Positions 1 through 11,200 of a DNA stretch of 64,000 bases are shown here, piece by piece. The stretch covers positions 6,086,001-6,150,000 of the forward strand of contig CM075675.1 in NCBI GenBank assembly GCA_037962975.1. Direction: 5' to 3'. Positions within the stretch are counted from its first letter, which is position 1; each line of letters begins with the position of its first letter. The stretch comes from Clitoria ternatea. Its lineage: Eukaryota > Streptophyta > Magnoliopsida > Fabales > Fabaceae. The notes under the pieces were generated by a model. The model ran no database searches. It saw only the letters and a list, made by a program, of their open reading frames with translations, and was not told the DNA's origin. The translations under genes were made by a program, and so were the position numbers.

Positions 1-1362
1 GCAGGAGGTAAATCCGTAGCTGGTGAGAATGAAATTCAACCTAAGAAGGATTCTGTGAAGGGTTGTTCTGAGTTGATCATTCTGACCTCGGATGTTGAAG
101 GGGAAATTCCGTTGGTGAAGGGTGATTCGACTGGTGTTGATACAACTGCAAGTCAACCCAAAATAACAGAGAGGAGGAGAAAGATCAAGAATGACCCTTC
201 AGGAAGATCAACGAAGAAACATAAACCTTCAAGGAGTCCGGAAAGAGGAAGGGCCTCAAAAGGTAAAGCTGTAGAGACCCCGGATGCAGCTGAAGTTTCT
301 TCTGGACTCCATAAGGGTATTCTTTCTGGGGTCTCTGGATCTAGTTCGATCTCTTACCCAACTGCTTCATTCCTTACTCCTTTCCTCTCATACCGAGGGA
401 CAACTCCAGCGATTCTTCCTCAGCCACTATACGAACTCCGGCCCACACTTAAACCTAAAGAAATCAAAGAGGTATGTGAGGCCGAAAAATGGCAGTTAAC
501 AGAGCTTACTGGGATGCTTCACTCGCTCAGTTTGTTAGCTGATGATGCCGACAAGGTTGATAAGCTGAGTGATAAAGTAGAACAGCTCAATCTCTCGGCA
601 GGGAGGGATAAAGCTGCCCTAAGATTAGCGGAAGATCGCCTCGCCAAGTCTAAAGAGTTCAGAGATTTTATGAACAAGGAAAATCTCAAGCTCAAAACCA
701 TGCTTAAAGACTTGGAGGGTAAACTGGCAGAGAAGGAGGAGATGCTTGGTAAATCACAAGAAGAACTCCGTGGCAGTCAAGCTAAACAAGCTGATCTTGA
801 AGATAAAAGCAAAGCTACTGCGGAGGATTATTTTAAATAAGCAGAGGAATGGTCCCAGAAGGAGAGGAAGTTCCTCCTTGAGATTGAGAGGCTAAAGGCT
901 AGGAGTACGAAACCTCAGGGATCGGGTGGAGAACTTCTAAGGTTGCGGGAAGAATTAGCTATGGCTAAAGCTGAGGCGAAGGAAGCTATTGATATATGCA
1001 CCCAAGCAGTTAAAGAATCCTTCGGCCTAGCTATACGCCAAGTTTTCTACCGTAACCCCACTGTGCCGCTTAACCTCTATGGTATGGATCCGTTCTATGA
1101 ATTCCATGGAGGGAGGTTAGTCGCAGTGGTTGATGGTCGACATAAGGATCCTCCGGAGTCCTTATACGGTTTGCCCCCTCTTCCCAAGGGTCAAAGTATG
1201 GGCCCGGATTTCATTATTCCTATGCCTGAGGTCGCCTCATCTACAGGAGGTGCGAAGGCTCCAAAAGGGAAGATTTCAGAGGAAATCCCAAAGGAAGGGA
1301 TACAAGAACCTGGAGAAGGGGAAGGACAAAAAGAAACTGAAGAGCAAGTTCCCCCTCCGTAG
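1..1362 (+). pseudogene. 3' part of antisense extra ORF, copy C (exon 2 only)
   Basis: This is the C-terminal half of the extra ORF carried by the Tat-like gypsy family of this window; it enters already open from the left edge. It begins with a Lys/Ser-rich linker, then a conserved block ending in a PTLKP-type motif (near 440-470), a long Lys/Glu/Leu-rich predicted coiled coil (about 540-960), and a conserved C-terminal block (about 985-1130) with the signatures ESFGLA, YRNP and DPFYEF. All of these recur in the copies at 4203-5587 and 19668-21082. One in-frame TAA at 838-840 breaks the ORF; the same frame reopens at once and runs to the natural TAG at 1360-1362. Function unknown. It belongs to a retroelement, not to a host gene. 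The upstream exon and the element's gag-pol are not present. Confidence 0.85.
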
Positions 1363-1392
1363 TCTTGCTACTTCTTATATGTAAAGTTGTGT

Positions 1393-1445
1393 TCCGGGAT
1401 CAACTCCGGTGTTACATGTAATCTTACTTTTCACGAATGAATAAA
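1393..1445 (+). promoter_or_regulatory. 3' UTR stem-loop and AATAAA of copy C extra ORF
   Basis: About 30 bases after the stop lies GTGTTCCGGGATCAACTCCGG, containing a CCGG/CCGG stem around the loop GATCAACT (1394-1409). AATAAA follows at 1440-1445. The same arrangement follows the extra ORFs of A (5632-5692) and B (21107-21171), so it looks like a conserved 3' UTR and polyadenylation region of the antisense gene. Confidence 0.6.
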
Positions 1446-2238
1446 ATTCCCTTTCAGAAATTTGTCTTCAATACTTCATGAAGAATAATATAACTTAGAT
1501 GTATATATCGTTTCAGTAATTGATAATCCGCTCTGTAGGGCTAACGTTGAGGTTGGATTGAAATAATCACCTCAGAAAATCATATAATTTTAGAACGGAA
1601 AGATACATACATGAATATTGTCCCTAAGTACAGGTATGTTAAGGAAAAGGTACCTGTCATAGGGCATCATCCTTAATTCTTTTTGGGGAGAAAAGGAGTC
1701 GATCCATTGTTCATAGAAGCGGTGTCTCAGGACGGATGACTAGCATTAATTGGTGTTATTCTCACAGGACGGTTCACAGAGTCGATCCTTTGTTCAATGT
1801 GAAGGTATTGTTCTAAGCTCAGGGAACTGCAAAGATACATAAAGATGATGGTTGGGTCTTCCATCATAGGGATAGTGATGGGAACTTGTTCACGCCAGGA
1901 GTTACGTCATCAAATCACAAATTAAGTGATAGAGAATATCCGTCCTGGGGAAATACCTCTCAATCGTAAGAGTACGGATTAAGCCTTCAAGATCACAGGA
2001 GTTACATCATCAAATCACAGGATAGGTGATTGAGATCGTCCGTCCTGGGGAAACACTTTTCAATCGTCAGAATACATATTGAGATTTCAAAAACTTCCGT
2101 CATAAGGATGATGATGGGAATTGTCCATGCCAGGAATTACATCGTCAAATCACAGATTGGGTGATTGAGATCATCCGTCCTGGGGAAGTACATTTCGATC
2201 GTCAGGGTACGGACTGAGTTTTCAATTTCGTGTTCAAA
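1446..2238. other. Spacer of copy C, retroelement non-coding DNA
   Basis: There is no credible coding sequence. The first part aligns loosely with the sequence after the extra ORF in B (about 21180-21310). The second part holds the tandem units described for 1896-2225. In an intact element this spacer would separate the extra ORF from the end of pol; here gag-pol never appears and the spacer runs into an LTR tip at about 2239. Confidence 0.6.
1896..2225. repeat. Three diverged ~95-bp units with internal hairpin
   Basis: Units begin at 1896, 1996 and 2131, each starting CAGGARTTAC and ending near TTTCAA. Each contains ATCAC, a 7-base spacer and GTGAT (for example 2149-2165), then ATCCGTCCTGGGGA. 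Elements A and B carry one related unit each (around 8000 and 22250), so this is a family-specific spacer repeat that expanded in copy C. Confidence 0.75.
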
Positions 2239-2280
2239 TCCGGTATCGAGACAGGGTCATCACTCTATTTGTCCCCTAGC
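2239..2280 (-). promoter_or_regulatory. LTR terminal stub and polypurine tract of element A
   Basis: The sequence CCGGTATCGAGACAGGGTCA (2240-2259) resembles the last bases of the element's LTR (CCGGTATCAAGACCGGATCA at 14479-14498). It is followed by TTTGTCCCCTAGC, which on the - strand reads as a polypurine tract (GCTAGGGGACAAA). The same order, LTR end then GTCCCCTAGC, occurs at 17710-17742 in B. Upstream of 2240 the resemblance to an LTR stops abruptly. Confidence 0.65.
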
Positions 2281-2780
2281 TTGTGTGAGGGATTAGTAAA
2301 GTGGCTCATATAAGCTACGTCATCTGTAATAAGTCTGGATGTCGGATAATATACGTCGTTTATAAAAGACATTACGTTGTCACGTAAATATCCGTTCTTG
2401 GAATGAAGGTTCTGTTGTCGTAGCGCTCCTTAGGACAGATTCGTACAAAACGTTTTTTGTGTGGGAATCCCAGAAGTTATTGAAATTTGCAACCCTTGGT
2501 ATTCGAGTAACAGTTGCAACGTTTCTCATGATTGGACATTTAATGCCTAATCACGTGGGCGAGCCATTATTGCTTTAAATGCGCACGTCTTTATAACTGT
2601 CACTAGGGAGCTTCATGGGCCTGAAATTTAAATTCTGAGGCCCATTTGAGAGGCCTTTTGATGAATCGACGTTGATTTCGCGCCTCAGGGTTTGAAACGA
2701 CAGCCTTATATTTACCAAAAAGGCGTCGTTTAGTGGCAAACGATATAACCTTCGACCCGTAATTGAGTCTGTTGACCCCT

Positions 2781-2788
2781 TATAAAAG
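2781..2788 (+). promoter_or_regulatory. TATA box of the antisense extra ORF, element A
   Basis: TATAAAAG lies 173 bases before the ATG at 2954. Element B has the same TATAAAAGGAA with a similar following sequence 175 bases before its ATG. The matching position and context support a dedicated promoter on the + strand, independent of the LTR promoter. Confidence 0.6.
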
Positions 2789-2953
2789 GAATACTTAGTG
2801 AATTCAGAAATCACTCAGTCTTGCTTCCCTGACGAAACTCTGTAAAAATTTTGAGAAGACATTGTTTGCTTGTGTGATACTTGATTCACCACCCTTCTTC
2901 ATCCTTAGGTAACCTTTACTTCGTCTTCTCGCATTTTCTTCTAGTTTTTCTAA

Positions 2954-5587
2954 ATGTCTGGGAGAGGTTTCGCTGGCTCGAGCCGCGTTGGCCCTAGGGG
3001 AAGAGGAGGAAGAGCGTTGTCTCGAATTTCCTCTAGTCGTGGTGGGAGGATCCCTGTGATCTTCCATTCAAACCCACTTCATTCAGAGAGGGAGGCGTCG
3101 CCCTATTCAAGGCGAAGGGTGATAATACCCTCTTCAGAATCCTCTTCTAGTGAGAGTGAGGAGAGCGCTGATTTATATCTCTCTAATGATGTGAGTTTTT
3201 ATCGCAACGTGAAGGTGTTTAAACTAGCTGTAAAGAAGATGACTGGAGAAAGTGCCTCTGGCAGTGGAGCACCATCTCAGCAATATATCTTGAAGACAGC
3301 TTCCGGGCTGTGCAATGTAGTTGCACACCGGATTGATTGGGTTAAGCTCCAAAGGAGCGTCCTTATTGCTGGGTTGCGGGTGAATTTCTCTGAACACCGT
3401 CTATCCATGCTCGGGAGGACGGAGCAAGGTTGGAGCCTCGCTTCACGGTTTTCAAAAAGGAGAAATTCAAGGAGCGTTTTATGGTGCTGGCTCCTCTTCT
3501 CTCAGAACGGGTTTGTCATACACCGGATGAGAGGTCAATATTCATGTATGACTTCGTATTTTTGAATTTAGGTGTACGCCTTCCCTTCACAAAATTTTAG
3601 ATGGGGGTGTTGAGGTTTTTGGACTGCGCCCCCTCTCAGCTTCACCCCAATGGATGGGGGTTAATCCGTTCTCTTGAAGTGCTTGGGGAGCACTTCAATT
3701 TCACACCCACGGTGGCCATGCTTTTTTATTTTACGCAAGTGGTCCGTCGTGCGGATAAGGAGAAGGGAGGAGTAAGTTTGATAACCCTCCGGAATAACTC
3801 CAAAGTCATCAACTTCGAGTCATACACTGACTCCGCCAAAGTAGATGGGCGTTCATTCAAATCTTATTTCACCAGGATTCGTGTGAAGCCCGATGATCCA
3901 ATTTTTTGGCTGAATAAAGATGGGATTCAAGAATTTCCCGTGGCCTGGACTCATGAACACTTTTTGTTGACGTCCCAGGCTTATTACACTGACGAGGACG
4001 AGTTAACCCCGACATCGGTCTCCGTTCTCTCTGCTCTTCAATCATACACCGCCTCGCACAAGTTTTTCTCTTGCAGGCATTTGCTAGGGTCAAAGACCAC
4101 CCGCGAGGAATATTTGCGTAATTTTTCTATGATTTTTTATTTTCCTTCTTTTTATGTCTTGATATCTTCTGTTACTGATGGTCTTTTTATCTGATTATGT
4201 AGTTGATATTGAAGCTGAGTCACCAGAGATGGAGAAGTTGAAGGGCCTCAAAGCTGGAGGGAAATCCGTTGCGACTGAAAACAATATTCAGGCAAAGCGG
4301 AATTCCAAGAAGGCTACCGTTGAGACCATCGTACTCACTTCGTCCGCTGGTGACGATATTCCTTTATTGGAGGGCGGATTTGACATACCGACCTCTAATG
4401 TTGAGGGAAAAAAGGCCGGAGAGAGGAGGAAGAAAGCAAAAAATGACCTCTCAAAGAAAACGGAAGCTCAGCCTTCCCCCAAAAGACAAAAGACTTCCGA
4501 AGGGGCAGTTGATCTTGGGGCCTCTAAAGGAAAGGGAGTAGAAGGGACGACAACGGCTGCCCCTAGCAATGTGATTACCCTTGGCGCCAGACCAATAAGT
4601 TCCTACTTTGCGCCCAAGGTTTCCTATCCCCCTCCGGGCAACTCCAATCTTGCCCCATACTTAGTGTATGAGGGTCCAGTTCCTGAATGTATCCCCGATT
4701 CTCCGTATAAGCTAAAGACTTTAGAGCCTGGAGAAGTAACTCGAGCTTGTGACGCTGGACAAGGGCAACTGGCTGAACTGTCCGGTCTTCTGAGATCGGT
4801 TCGCAGGCTGTCAGAAGATAATGAAAAACTTGGCCAGTTAACGGGCAAGGTTAACGATCTGAACGTTGCCGCAGCTAAAGACAGAGCGAACATTCTTTGC
4901 TTGGAAAATCGGTTGGAGGCTTCCAAGGAAGAAGGGTACTAGAAAGATGAAGAAATCTCCAGGCTGAAATATCTTGTTAAAGAGCTGGAGGCTCAAATGC
5001 TTGATCAGAAGAAAATCAATTCTGACCTCCATACCAGCCTCTGTACGGAGAAGGAGCATTCGGCCAAGTTAGGAGAGGAACTGAAAGAAGCCAAGGTCGT
5101 TTACTCCCAAGGAGTTGAAGACTGGGCTCGTAAGGAGAAGGAGTTATTATTAAAGTTGGCGAGTTCGAATGACGAGGTCAAAGTTTTGCAAGCGGATTTG
5201 ACTGCTGCAAATACCCGAGCAGAAGAGGCTGTGGCTATTTGTGTCCAAGCAGTCGAGGAATCTTTCGGGTTAGCTGTATGTCAAATTCAATACCGGAATC
5301 CCAAAGTGGAACTCAATTTAAATGGTATTGATCCGTTCTATGAGTTTCAAGGAGGGAAACTCGTAGCTTTGGTTGACGATCGTTAGGAGGAACCGCCAAA
5401 CACCAAGTATAAGCTGGCTCCTCTCCCCAAAGGCCAGTCAATGGGACCTTCTCTCCTGACTCCCATCACCAAGCAGCCTAGAAGTGAAGGAACAAGTGCT
5501 AATGTAGGTAAAGCTGCTGGTGATGGGGGAGGCGAGGCCGGAGATAAAGGCAAAGGAAAGGGCGGAGAGACAAGCCAACAGAAATAG
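2954..5587 (+). pseudogene. Antisense extra ORF of element A (two exons, broken)
   Basis: Same gene as the intact copy at 18415-21082. Exon 1 starts at ATG 2954 with an Arg/Ser/Gly-rich N-terminus. The conserved core resembles the Pfam domain called putative gypsy-type transposon (Transposase_28), with FLDCAPSQLHPNGW near 3617-3658. A frameshift near 3350 and a following stop break exon 1; the correct frame resumes by 3601. A GT-AG intron is predicted at 4118-4202 (85 bp, phase 1), the same place and phase as in B. Exon 2 (4203-5587) has the Lys-rich linker, coiled coil and C-terminal ESFGLA/DPFYEF block, but carries TAG stops at 4940-4942 and 5384-5386. The natural stop is 5585-5587. Function unknown; inactive here. 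Confidence 0.85.
4118..4202 (+). other. Predicted intron of the element A extra ORF
   Basis: The donor GTAATTTT and acceptor ATTATGTAG enclose 85 T-rich bases. Removing them joins the two reading frames in phase and gives the same protein junction (YL, one residue, then a PEM motif) as in B. Confidence 0.75.
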
Positions 5588-5631
5588 TGCCTTCCTTGTC
5601 TTTAGTCTTTATTGATTCAAATCTGCTGTGT

Positions 5632-5692
5632 TCCGGGATCAGCTCCGGATCAGTTAATCAATTCTTATGTAATTCAAGATCTGATCAATAAA
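5632..5692 (+). promoter_or_regulatory. 3' UTR stem-loop and AATAAA, element A extra ORF
   Basis: TCCGG (5632-5636), loop GATCAGCT and CCGGA (5645-5649) form a 5-bp stem; AATAAA follows at 5687-5692. The loop is identical in B while the stem bases differ but still pair. Confidence 0.6.
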
Positions 5693-6170
5693 AAGACAAC
5701 TTGATTTATACGTTTGTCCGTTGAAAATAATTTCAATAGAATCACTGTACGTATAATGAACCATTCCGGATTTAAATGTGTAGAATGAAGAACGGGTATT
5801 AATACACAATCTCCAATCCGGATTTAGACATCTAGGATGAATGACGGATAATGACATACAATTATTTTCCTCACGTATGGGTACTTTAATGACTAAAGGC
5901 TTGGTTTGATAGAAAAGATAGAATATCTTTTGTCAAGTATGGATATTTTAGTATGATGAAATCGTTTACTTAAATCATACATTTGGCATACACAAACCTG
6001 GTATAAGTAATGGGGAATGTCGTCGTGAGGAAAATAATTGTTATCATGAGAATGGCTTGCAGTGTTAGCCTTGAGGGGAAGTAGTCATGAGGACGTTTTA
6101 CTAAGTGTTCATCCTTTGGAATACTCGTTAGTCATTGGATACTGTCCCCAAGCATTATTGGGTGATCAGT
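5693..6170. other. Start of element A spacer, no gene seen
   Basis: Non-coding retroelement spacer between the extra ORF's polyadenylation signal and the GAGTG repeat block. I see no ORF of interest. Confidence 0.5.
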
Positions 6171-7480
6171 TCCGAGTGAACAACTGACTCTGAATGAGAG
6201 ACTCCGAGTGAGGCTGGTTCTGGCCATGCCACCCGGGAAATTCCATTACCCCTCGAGTTGCTCAGTAAAAGCATGTACGTTTTAACTGAGTCTCATTTTT
6301 CGTCAAGGACAATTTCGAGTGATACTTCCGAGTTGAAGTTATTCCGATTGAGAACTCCGAGTGGGAGTTCTCCTGAGTGGGATTTCCGAGCGGAAACTCT
6401 TCTGGGTGAGAGCTCCGAGTGGAAGCTTTCGAAATAACTCTTTCTGAGTAAAGAGTTCTGATTGAACTTTCCTGAGTGGAAGGTTCTAAGTGATTCTTCA
6501 GCCGCACCTGGTTTGATTGTACTTACTACGCTCGGAGTTCAGTTTTAGCCTTACAATCCGAGTTTTCATTCGGGCTCGAGTTTTTTGAGTGCAAATTCTC
6601 CTGAATGGAGTATTTCCGAGTGCAACACTACTAATTGGGATTGCACCGAGTGAGACATTTTCGACTGTTCATGGTATAGCATCGAGCAAAAAATCTCCGA
6701 GTGGGCTATTTATTGGAAATACCTTTGGGCAGAGAAAGGTTCTGAGTTTGCATAAATATGTTTCGAATGGAAATGTTCCAAGTGAATAATTGCTGAGTGG
6801 AACTCCGAAGTGAAAAATTTTCGACTTAAAGAATTCATGAGTCGGACACTAAATTTGAAGTGTTTCCGAGTAAGGAATTCTAAGGAAAAGTATTTCCGAG
6901 CAAAGTTAATGAGAGTGAGGATTGATTCTTCGTGAGTCGGATTTCAATGAAATATTGCCGAATGAAGAATTTTTAGCGTCTAGATTCGAACTTGAAGCGT
7001 TTCTGAGTAAGGAATTCCAAGGAAAAGTATTTCCCAGCAATTTTGAATAATCCCTGAGTGTGACACTTCCGCATGGGATTTCACTGAGTGAAGTATTTCT
7101 GAGCAGGATATGACCGAGTAAAATATCTCCGATTCCCTTGTGGCATGGCACGGAATGGAGAATTTCTGAATAGGAAAAGCCCGAGTGAATAGGATATCAC
7201 CGAGTGAAATATCTCCGACTCCTGCATGGTGCGGTACCGAATGGAGAATTTCCGAATGAAATGCTTTGGGTGAACACGCCTCGGATAGAAACATACCCGA
7301 GTGAATTATTCCTGATTGTAACTTCAAAGAGATAATAAGGATTCCTGAGTCGGGCTTTGATAAAATATTGCCGACTGGAGAATTCATAACCCGAACTTTG
7401 AAGTTAAAATATTTCCAAATAAGGAATTTAAAGATAAAGTATTACCGATTGAAGAATTTCCAGGAGAAGTGCTTCTGGGA
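6171..7480. repeat. Degenerate short-period array, core TCCGAGTGGAA
   Basis: About 1.3 kb in which a short core (variants of TTTCCGAGTGAAAT, TCCTGAGTGGAA and ACTCCGAGTGGG) recurs every roughly 15-35 bases, usually on the + strand. A larger duplication is also visible: the segment near 6960-7030 resembles the segment near 6830-6900. The apparent ORFs here are products of the repeat. This block is absent from element B, so it expanded in the A lineage. Confidence 0.75.
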
Positions 7481-7494
7481 AATTTAAAGTTCGG

Positions 7495-7985
7495 TGTAAC
7501 TTACTTGTTGCATATGGAGTTCGGTTCGATCCTACAGTCCAAGCCTTTCATTGGGGTTCGGTTTTGATCCTACTAACCATTCTTCAATCGGTGTTTAGGT
7601 TTTATCCATTCACCGTTCTTCATCAACGTTCGGCCAAACCTACTAGTCGTACTCGGAGTTCGGTTCAATCCTACAATCCGAGTCTTCGACACGGGGTTCG
7701 GATCAGGGCTAATCCTGAACCTACTGTGTCCGTTACTCGGGGTTCAGCGTGGTCTTGAAGAAGAACCAGCGTATTGTACCCAAGCCTTCTCCGGTGTTCG
7801 GCCATACCTACTAACCGTACTTGGGGTTCGGTTTAATCCTACAATCTAAGCCTTCAACGGTGTTCAGCCAAACTTACTAACCGTAACCAGAGTTCGGTTT
7901 AATCCTACAATCTGGGCTTTTGAATGGGGTTCGGTATAGCCTTATATAAAGGTCTGATCCTACTGCGCCCAGGTCTTCCTTTATT
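7495..7985. repeat. GGGTTCGGTTTAATCCTACAA repeat block, element A
   Basis: Diverged copies of a roughly 40-70 base unit built around GGGTTCGG followed by ATCCTAC and AAGCCTTC. One stretch (about 7650-7745) is closely matched in B at about 21650-21745, which makes it ancestral to the family. The block lies in the spacer before the pol 3' end. Confidence 0.75.
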
Positions 7986-8010
7986 TGCACACATTCGAGG
8001 AGTTACATCG

Positions 8011-8033
8011 TCAACTACAGAATGGGTAGTTGA
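8011..8033. promoter_or_regulatory. Conserved spacer hairpin, element A
   Basis: TCAACTAC (8011-8018) and GTAGTTGA (8026-8033) are perfect 8-base complements around a 7-base loop. The hairpin is preceded by GAGGAGTTACATCG and followed by GATCATCCGTC. The counterpart in B is at 22257-22277, and in copy C the stem sequence differs but still pairs. Confidence 0.6.
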
Positions 8034-8219
8034 GATCATCCGTCTTGAATATGTTTGTGCATTCCGGATAGACTGAAAATCATAGCATAAGAAAAACTCG
8101 AAAGAGTTAAGTTGATGTATGAGATTCTTATTGAGCAAAAATAAGAATTACAATAAAAGCGTAGCTAGGATTATGATATAATGATTTCTCCGTTGAAAGA
8201 GTGCATGTTGCTCCAGTAG

Positions 8220-11200
8220 CTAGCTATAATAAATGCGCAAGTTCTGGGTATTCTACTTGTTTCGGATTGGAGTGCCATCAAGGTTTTCAAGGCGGTAAGA
8301 GCCTTTGCCAGCAATCTCGGATACCCTGTATGGGCCTTCCCAGTTTGGGGCTAGTTTGCCTTGATGAGCGAATTTGTTTCCTACACTTGCTTTCCTCAAA
8401 ACCAAATCTCTGACGTTGAAAGTCCTTGATTGGACTCGTTTGTTGTATCGAAGGGCGACTTTGGCTTTGATGGCCTGATCTCTAATGAATGCTTCTTCTC
8501 TGAGTTCTTGTATGACATCCATTTCTGATGCCAAGTTAACGGTATTGCTTTCTTCAGAGAAGTACTTGACCCTAGTAGAAGCAATTTGTAGTTCCACATG
8601 TATCATTGCCTCCACCCCATAGGTCAGGCGATATGGGGATTCATTGGTGGAAGAATGAGGCGTTGTGCGATATGCCCAAAGGACGTGACACAACTGGTCT
8701 GTCCATCCGCCCTTGGCCTCACCAAGACGTTTCTTCAGTCTTTTTAGTTCCTCCCTGTTGGCCACTTCAGCTTGGCCGTTAGTTTGGGGATGTTCGACGG
8801 AGGAAAATATCTGGGTTATTCCTAACCCTTCGAGTAAATCTGTAAACTTCCTGTCCGTGAATTGGGTGCCATTGTCTGTGACAATCCGCGCTGGGACTCC
8901 GAATCGTGTTATAATATTTTCATACATAAAACGACGAGTTCGGGCTGAAGTAATATGCACTACCGGCTCTGCTTCAATCCACTTAGTGAAATAATCGACC
9001 CCTACAATGAGATATTTGATGCCCCCAGGAGCAGTTGGGAAAGGGCCCAAAATATCCAATCCCTATTGGTAGAACGGCCATGGAACAGCGGATGTAAAGA
9101 GTTATTCTGCCGGTGTGTGGTGAAGATTAGAAAATTTTTGGCAGGCATCGCATTTCTTAACAAAGTCAATGGAGTCATGCTTCATTGTGGGCCACCAATA
9201 TCCCGCTCTGACGATTTTTCTCATCAGACTTCTTCCTCCAGCGTGGTGTCCACATTGTCCTTCGTGCACTTCCTCCATTACTTCATGTACTTCATTCTCT
9301 CTCAGACAGATTAAGTAAGGTACTGAGAGTGCCCTTCTGTAGAGGTTACCATCTATCAAAGTGAAGTATGGCAGTTCTCTCCTTATTCTCTTCTTTTCCT
9401 TCTCGTCAGTAGGCAACTGCCCATCGGCCAAATAACGGATGTAGGGGGCCATCCATGTGTCACCATAAAGGGAATTGGTCATTATGGCATTTAGAGAAGG
9501 GAAAAGAGGAATGCTAGGTGACGTCAGAGTGCTCTGGACCAACGTAGTGGTGCTACCTGGCCGTTTGGTGCTTGCCAATCTGGAGAGTATATCCGCTCTG
9601 GTATTCTCTTCTCGTGGAACATGCTTGAATTCCATTTTTGAGAACCTCTCTCTCAACTCCTTGACACAGTTTAAGTATAATTGGAGTTAAGGCTCATGAG
9701 CTTGATAATCTCCCAAGATCTGTGAAATCACGAGTTGTGAATCACTACATAGCGTCGCCTCAGTGGCTCCGATGTCAATCGCAGCTCGTAGTCTGGCCAA
9801 ACAAGCTTCGTACTCAGCTTGGTTGTTGGAAGTTTTGAAATTAAAACGAAGGGAGATCTCCAAGTGTACTCCATCGTCACTTTCAAGAACTACACCTGCT
9901 CCAGAACCCTTTTGATTCAATGAACCATCGACATAGATGGTCCAATGGACACGAGGTGTATCTGGATCTAACCCTGTCATTTCCACAATGAAATCGGCCA
10001 GGACCTGAGCTTTAATAGCACCTCGAGGTTCATAGGATATATCAAACTCTGAGAGTTCAATGGACCATTTGATCATCCTACCAGCGAGGTCAGGCTTGAT
10101 CAACACAGAGCGGAGTGGTAGATCCGTTCTTACCAAGATCGAATGTGCGTGAAAATACGGACGTAACTGTCGAGAGGCCCAAACAACAGCGAGGGCGGCC
10201 TTTTCAATCTTCTGATACCGGATCTCAGCACCTTGTAACATTTTGCTGGTGAAGTAGACCGGCCTCTGTCCATCAGGAGTTTCTTTTACCAAGGCAACGC
10301 CCAAAGCTTCATCTGAAATAGCCAAGTATAGGATGAGCGTGTCCTCGGGGTCAGGCTTCGTAAGAATAGAAGGTTTGGACAACACCTCCTTAAGCTCTTG
10401 GAATGCTTGTTCTTGTTCCTGTCCCCACTCGAATTTCTTGGACTTTTTCAGCACTTTATACAGAGGAAGCGACCTGTGAGCCATCTTTGGTATGAACCGT
10501 GCCAAGGCTGCTACTTTGCCATTCAGGGATTGGACTTCTCTCAGATTCTTTGGACTCTGTATGTCGAGAATCGTTTGGCACTTCCCTGGATTGGCCTCGA
10601 TACCGCGTTGAGTTAACATAAAACCCAAAAATTTTCCAGCTGGGACAGCGAAAGTACATTTCAATAGGTTTAGCCTCATGTTAAATTCTCTTAAGCGGAT
10701 AAACACTTGGCGTAGGTCTTCAATATGATCACCTCCAACCGGTGTCTTGGCTATGATATCGTCGATGTACACCTCAACAAGTTTGGTGTGCATGCCCTCA
10801 AACACCTTATTGATCATGCGCTGGTATGTGGCCCCAGCGTTCTTTAGGCCGAAGGGCATAACAGTGTAGCAAAAGACGCCACGATCATTTATGAAAGCTG
10901 TCTTCTCCTGATCCTCCTCGCACATCAGAATTTGATTGTAACCTGAGTATGCATCCATGAAGCTTAGGTACTGATAACCAGAGGAATCATCTACCATCCG
11001 ATCTATGTTAGGAAGAGGATAAGGATCCTTTGGACAACAACGGTTGAGGTCCACATAGTCAATGCACATTCTCCATTTACCATTGGCTTTTCGGACCATC
11101 ACTACATTTGAAAGCCAAGAGAAATAACGAATTTCCTTGATAAATCCGGCCTTCAGCAATTCCTCAGTTTGTTGACAAGCTGCTTTCTATTTCTCTGGTC

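Noticed and set aside
1363..2238. A diverged LTR between copy C and element A
   Set aside because: It shares only about 20 bp of LTR tip with the A LTR; the rest matches the family's spacer repeats.
6262..7387. Several 65-135 codon ORFs in both strands
   Set aside because: They arise from the short-period GAGTG array and have no conserved counterpart.
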